Positions 6,623 to 10,428 of a stretch of 10,428 nt of DNA are shown here, in pieces (the first letter of the stretch is position 1; each line of letters opens with the position of its first letter). The DNA is taken from NCBI GenBank assembly GCA_964586775.1, contig CAZPJD010000244.1, positions 1 to 10,428 on the forward strand, read 5' to 3'. Source of the stretch: JADLEX01 sp964586775. GTDB lineage: Bacteria > Lernaellota > Lernaellaia > JACKCT01. Both the position numbers and the translations under genes were made by a program. The notes under the pieces were generated by a model. The model worked only from the letters and a program-made list of their open reading frames with translations, ran no database searches and had not been told where the DNA came from.

Positions 6623-7564
6623 ATGAGGTGGATGATGATGTCGCGGCGATACGAGATGTGGATTGCGGTGTTGGCGATGTCGGCTTTTCTCGGCACGGCG
6701 GTTCCCGCCTCGGCCGGATTCTATCAGTACGAGGCGACGCCCAATCTGTCGATTCCCGACGACACCTGTGGCACGTCGTCTGTCACGAGCCAGATCAACG
6801 TCCCGGACGACCACACGATGACGGAGCTCGAGCTCGGCATCGTTCTGACGCACTCGTATCGCGGCGACCTGTGGATTGCGCTCACGTCGCCGGCGAGCGA
6901 GACGATCACGCTGTTCATCGACCATGTTCTGGGCGGAACTCCGGGTGACGGGGCGAACAACATCTACGGCACGTTCGACGAGGACGCGACCGGCTTCCCC
7001 GACAACGGTTTCGCCGACTCGACGGCGTCTTACTCCAACCGTCGGTTTCAGACGTATGACAACCAGAACCCTTCCTCCATCGGGCTCGACAACTATATCG
7101 GAGACTCGGCGCTCGGGACCTGGACGATGACCCTTTGCGACGATGCGAGTGTCGACACGGGTACGCTCGTCAAGTGGGCGTTGATGATCACGGACGACGT
7201 TTCGACGACGACCACCACGACGACCACCACCACACCGACCACCACGACGACGATCCCCTCGGACGACGACACCGACGACGACGCCGATGACGACACCGAC
7301 GACGATGTCGATGACGATTTGGATGACGATGTCGACGACGACGCCGACGACGACCTGGACGACGATTCGGATGATGACGATTCCGATGACGACGACACCT
7401 GGTTTCCGGACGACGACGATGGTGGCTGGTTCCCGGACGACGACGGCGGCGACGACGACGACGATGACAACGAAGGACCCAACTGGCCCGGCGGCGGCGG
7501 AAACTCGACCGGGGGCGGATCGTCGGGCGACGACGATGACGACGCCGGTGGAATGTGTGCCTGA
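6623..7564 (+). CDS. Secreted P/Homo-B domain protein with Thr/Asp-rich, Cys-ending tail
   Basis: This is a 313-aa exported protein. The ATG at 6623 is chosen because GGAG (6614-6617) sits 5 nt upstream and a signal peptide follows (R8/R9, hydrophobic 12-27, A-S-A cleavage after residue 31). Residues about 42-192 form a single P (Homo-B) domain, the jelly-roll that accompanies proprotein-convertase and other subtilases: SIPDD (43-47), THSYRGDLWIALTSP (76-90), a Gly/Asp-rich loop at 104-113, and LGTWTMTLCDDASVDTGTL (164-182). No protease domain is present, so it is more likely a binding or structural module than an enzyme. C49 and C172 may pair. The tail is Thr195-210 (one Pro), then (x-D-D-D) repeats 214-258, then two W-F-P-D-D-D motifs (260-265, 269-274), a Gly-rich segment, and the terminus G-G-M-C-A. 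No Lys or Arg follows Lys184. It is divergent from the salvage operon and appears to be monocistronic. Confidence 0.93.
   Translation: MRWMMMSRRYEMWIAVLAMSAFLGTAVPASAGFYQYEATPNLSIPDDTCGTSSVTSQINVPDDHTMTELELGIVLTHSYRGDLWIALTSPASETITLFIDHVLGGTPGDGANNIYGTFDEDATGFPDNGFADSTASYSNRRFQTYDNQNPSSIGLDNYIGDSALGTWTMTLCDDASVDTGTLVKWALMITDDVSTTTTTTTTTTPTTTTTIPSDDDTDDDADDDTDDDVDDDLDDDVDDDADDDLDDDSDDDDSDDDDTWFPDDDDGGWFPDDDGGDDDDDDNEGPNWPGGGGNSTGGGSSGDDDDDAGGMCA
7205..7252 (+). repeat. Poly-Thr linker tract
   Basis: Sixteen codons (residues 195-210) are Thr (ACC/ACG/ACA mixed) except for one Pro. This is a probable extended, possibly O-glycosylated linker between the P domain and the acidic tail. The protease has a shorter Thr run in the same relative place (1790-1807). 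Confidence 0.85.
7262..7468 (+). repeat. Asp-codon tract: (x-Asp-Asp-Asp) tetrapeptide repeats
   Basis: This 207-nt GAC/GAT tract encodes residues 214-282. Up to about residue 258 the period is 12 nt with a single variable residue (T, A, V, L or S) between Asp triplets. Two W-F-P-Asp units follow, then a Gly-Gly-Asp6 block. There is no Glu. The period differs from the 15-nt unit of the lipoprotein tract, so the two are not recent copies of one another. Confidence 0.9.
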
Positions 7565-7584
7565 AGCGAACCGGTGGTTTCGCT
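7565..7584 (+). terminator. Weak hairpin just after the P-domain gene stop codon
   Basis: AGCGAACC (7565-7572) can pair with GGTTTCGCT (7576-7584) with a 3-nt loop and one bulged T. No T-run follows, so this is at best a weak or factor-assisted terminator; it may be fortuitous. Confidence 0.25.
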
Positions 7585-7626
7585 CCGCGGAATGTGTCAA
7601 AAATTGAACGGGCTCTCAAACGACGC

Positions 7627-7655
7627 TTGGAATCGCCGGCGCGTTGTGACATAAA
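7627..7655 (+). promoter_or_regulatory. Possible promoter for grpE-dnaK
   Basis: TTGGAA (7627-7632) and CATAAA (7650-7655) are 17 nt apart, each a 4/6 match to sigma-70 boxes. I see no clear heat-shock sigma-32 pair (CTTGAA with CCCCAT) and no CIRCE element. The hairpin at 7680-7707 would begin some 18 nt into the transcript. The assignment is tentative. Confidence 0.25.
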
Positions 7656-7679
7656 AACTCAAGAGTTCTGGCGGGTTAA

Positions 7680-7707
7680 CTTGACGGCCTCGCACGAGGC
7701 CGTTAAG
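7680..7707. promoter_or_regulatory. Near-perfect inverted repeat upstream of grpE (operator or leader hairpin)
   Basis: CTTGACGGCCTCG (7680-7692) and CGAGGCCGTTAAG (7695-7707) are complementary over 13 bp with a single G-T mismatch, separated by CA. It lies 122 nt before the grpE start and 116 nt after the P-domain gene stop. No T-run follows on either strand, which argues against an intrinsic terminator. A repressor operator, a leader hairpin, or a factor-assisted terminator all remain possible. A smaller repeat, AACTC-AA-GAGTT, lies just upstream at 7656-7667. Confidence 0.6.
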
Positions 7708-7828
7708 GACAAACGCAGGGTGGGTCGAAAATCCTCTTGCGGATGAAGTCGTCGCGCAAGGTCTTTCGCGTGAGAACATTCTCCCGTGCGAAGATACACG
7801 CGACGGCGGATCCGGACGGGTTGCCCGG

Positions 7829-8758
7829 GTGAGCGACGAGACGAAGAAAAAGGACGACGAGGGATTGGTCTCGGGCGTGCCGCTTTCCGCCTTCGAGGAG
7901 GCGTTGCGGGCGGTCGAGTCGATCCAGCAGACCAGCCGGGAAAAAAAGGCGAAACCCAAGGTCAAGCGGGAAATCGAAGCGGAAGTCGAGATCGATACAA
8001 AGGGCGCAGGCGAACTCGACGACCTTCTGCGTTACTTGGGAGGCGAGGGCGGAGAGTCGGTCAAGTCCGGCATGAAATCCGCCAGACGCGGCGGTGAACA
8101 CCCGGAAATCCCCGCCGGTCCGGTTTCCAAGACCGCGGACGATCTCGACGCGCTCGCTGAGCTGCTGCGCCAAGAACAGGATCTGGAGAAAGAGGCGGAA
8201 TTCCTTCGCACGGTCCTGATGGACAAGGCGCAAAAGGGCGAGGCGGCGGATCCCAAGGCGGTCGAGGAAAAACAGACCCAAATCAACGAGCTGCACGAAC
8301 GTCTCTTGCGGATTCAGGCGGAATTCAATAACTTCAAGAAACGCATCGAACGTGATAAAGCCGAGATCGTCCGATTCTCCAACGAGAATCTTCTGCTCGC
8401 GTTGCTGCCGATCATCGACAACGTCGAGCGGGCGATGGCTCACGCAAGGGCGACGCAGGACACCGAGGCGGTGATCGACGGGCTCGATCTGATCTTGCGA
8501 CAGCTTTTCGATACGCTCGCGGCCAAGGGGCTGCGGCGGCTCGAAGCCGAAAACGAGGTCTTCGACCCGGCGTATCACGACGCCATGGCGACGTTCGAGA
8601 CGGATGATTTGGAGCCCGGGCGCGTACTCAGCCAGTACGAGCGCGGGTATTTGCTGCACGGGCGGCTGCTGCGTCCGGCGCGCGTGGTGGTGGCGGTGAA
8701 ACCCACGACCCGCCGCGCCGCGAACGACGAACGGCCGTCCGAGAGTGCGGGGTCATGA
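7829..8758 (+). CDS. grpE: GrpE, nucleotide exchange factor of DnaK, with long N-terminal extension
   Basis: This cytoplasmic cochaperone releases ADP from DnaK. At 309 aa it is far longer than the usual 180-210. The canonical part begins near residue 105: a long coiled coil (about 105-190, including RIQAEFNNFKKRIERD, 161-176), a helical bundle (LLALLPIIDNVERA, 189-202; DGLDLILRQL, 217-226), and the beta domain (FDPAYHDAM, 245-253; GRVLSQYERGYLLHGRLLRPARVVVA, 264-289). Residues 1-104 are charged, Lys/Glu/Gly-rich and unlike any GrpE region I know; AFEEALRAVESIQQ (21-34) could be a short helix. GTG 7829 is the only upstream start in frame, but it has no Shine-Dalgarno at normal distance. A small CGGG-TTG-CCCG stem (7817-7827) lies immediately before it. 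dnaK follows after 64 nt and is probably cotranscribed. No hrcA precedes it. Identity is firm; the N-terminal boundary is less so. Confidence 0.95.
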   Translation: MSDETKKKDDEGLVSGVPLSAFEEALRAVESIQQTSREKKAKPKVKREIEAEVEIDTKGAGELDDLLRYLGGEGGESVKSGMKSARRGGEHPEIPAGPVSKTADDLDALAELLRQEQDLEKEAEFLRTVLMDKAQKGEAADPKAVEEKQTQINELHERLLRIQAEFNNFKKRIERDKAEIVRFSNENLLLALLPIIDNVERAMAHARATQDTEAVIDGLDLILRQLFDTLAAKGLRRLEAENEVFDPAYHDAMATFETDDLEPGRVLSQYERGYLLHGRLLRPARVVVAVKPTTRRAANDERPSESAGS

Positions 8759-8822
8759 AACGCCGGTCGCACCGGACCGGATTTGGAACTGAGTCTGGAG
8801 ATCAGCGGAGGAGAGGGGTTCC

Positions 8823-10428
<1,606 letters not shown>

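Noticed and set aside
7262..7468. RTX or thrombospondin-3-like calcium-binding repeats
   Set aside because: The acidic units lack the Gly-Gly-x-Gly-x-Asp nonapeptide or the DxDxDG pattern; calcium binding stays possible but not as these families.
6554..7600. Minus-strand open frame of 348 codons with Val-rich repeats over the P-domain gene
   Set aside because: Same artefact: antisense of the Asp tract. The plus-strand frame has a signal peptide and P domain.
7680..7707. Intrinsic terminator after the P-domain gene
   Set aside because: Strong stem but no T-run on either side, and it is 116 nt past the stop codon; listed as an operator or leader hairpin candidate instead.
7703..8659. Minus-strand open frame of 318 codons over grpE
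   Set aside because: Antisense of a firmly identified grpE; no ribosome site or family motifs.

Overview
The window is GC-rich, with strong G/C preference at third codon positions, and densely coding. It looks like chromosome of a Gram-negative bacterium from the deltaproteobacterial/myxobacterial part of the tree or one of its sister phyla. That placement is an inference. It rests on the codon bias, on an AmgK/MurU-like sugar salvage pair, and on several exported proteins with long Asp-only low-complexity tracts, a style I associate with those lineages. I see no transposase, integrase, phage gene, tRNA, rRNA or CRISPR array. The longest stretch without a gene is 264 nt (7565-7828).

Layout. 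(a) 1-383, minus: 5' part of a TrhA/hemolysin III (PAQR) membrane protein that runs off the left edge. (b) 544-1635, plus: putative lipoprotein with an Asp-rich stalk and a beta-propeller-like domain. (c) 1649-3049, minus: secreted lysyl-endopeptidase-like serine protease with a Thr-rich, then Asp-rich, then Cys-containing tail. It converges on (b), with 13 nt between the stops. (d) 6468-3166, minus: a tight three-gene operon of an AmgK-like sugar kinase, a MurU-like sugar-1-phosphate nucleotidyltransferase with a left-handed beta-helix tail, and a class V aminotransferase of the isopenicillin-N-epimerase type. (e) 6623-7564, plus: secreted protein with one P/Homo-B domain and again a Thr-rich, Asp-rich, Cys-containing tail. 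(f) 7829 to the right edge, plus: grpE with a long N-terminal extension, then dnaK, cut by the window end.

How the genes fit together. The kinase and nucleotidyltransferase would act in sequence: free sugar to sugar-1-phosphate to nucleotide sugar, as in the AmgK-MurU peptidoglycan recycling bypass. The aminotransferase is translationally coupled to them, but its substrate is unknown. grpE-dnaK is the Hsp70 chaperone and its exchange factor. The most unusual theme is the three exported Asp-rich proteins within 7 kb. Two of them share a C-terminal architecture (globular domain, poly-Thr, poly-Asp with a W-[YF]-P-DDD motif, Cys in the last three residues). This could be a surface-display or sorting module that has not been described.
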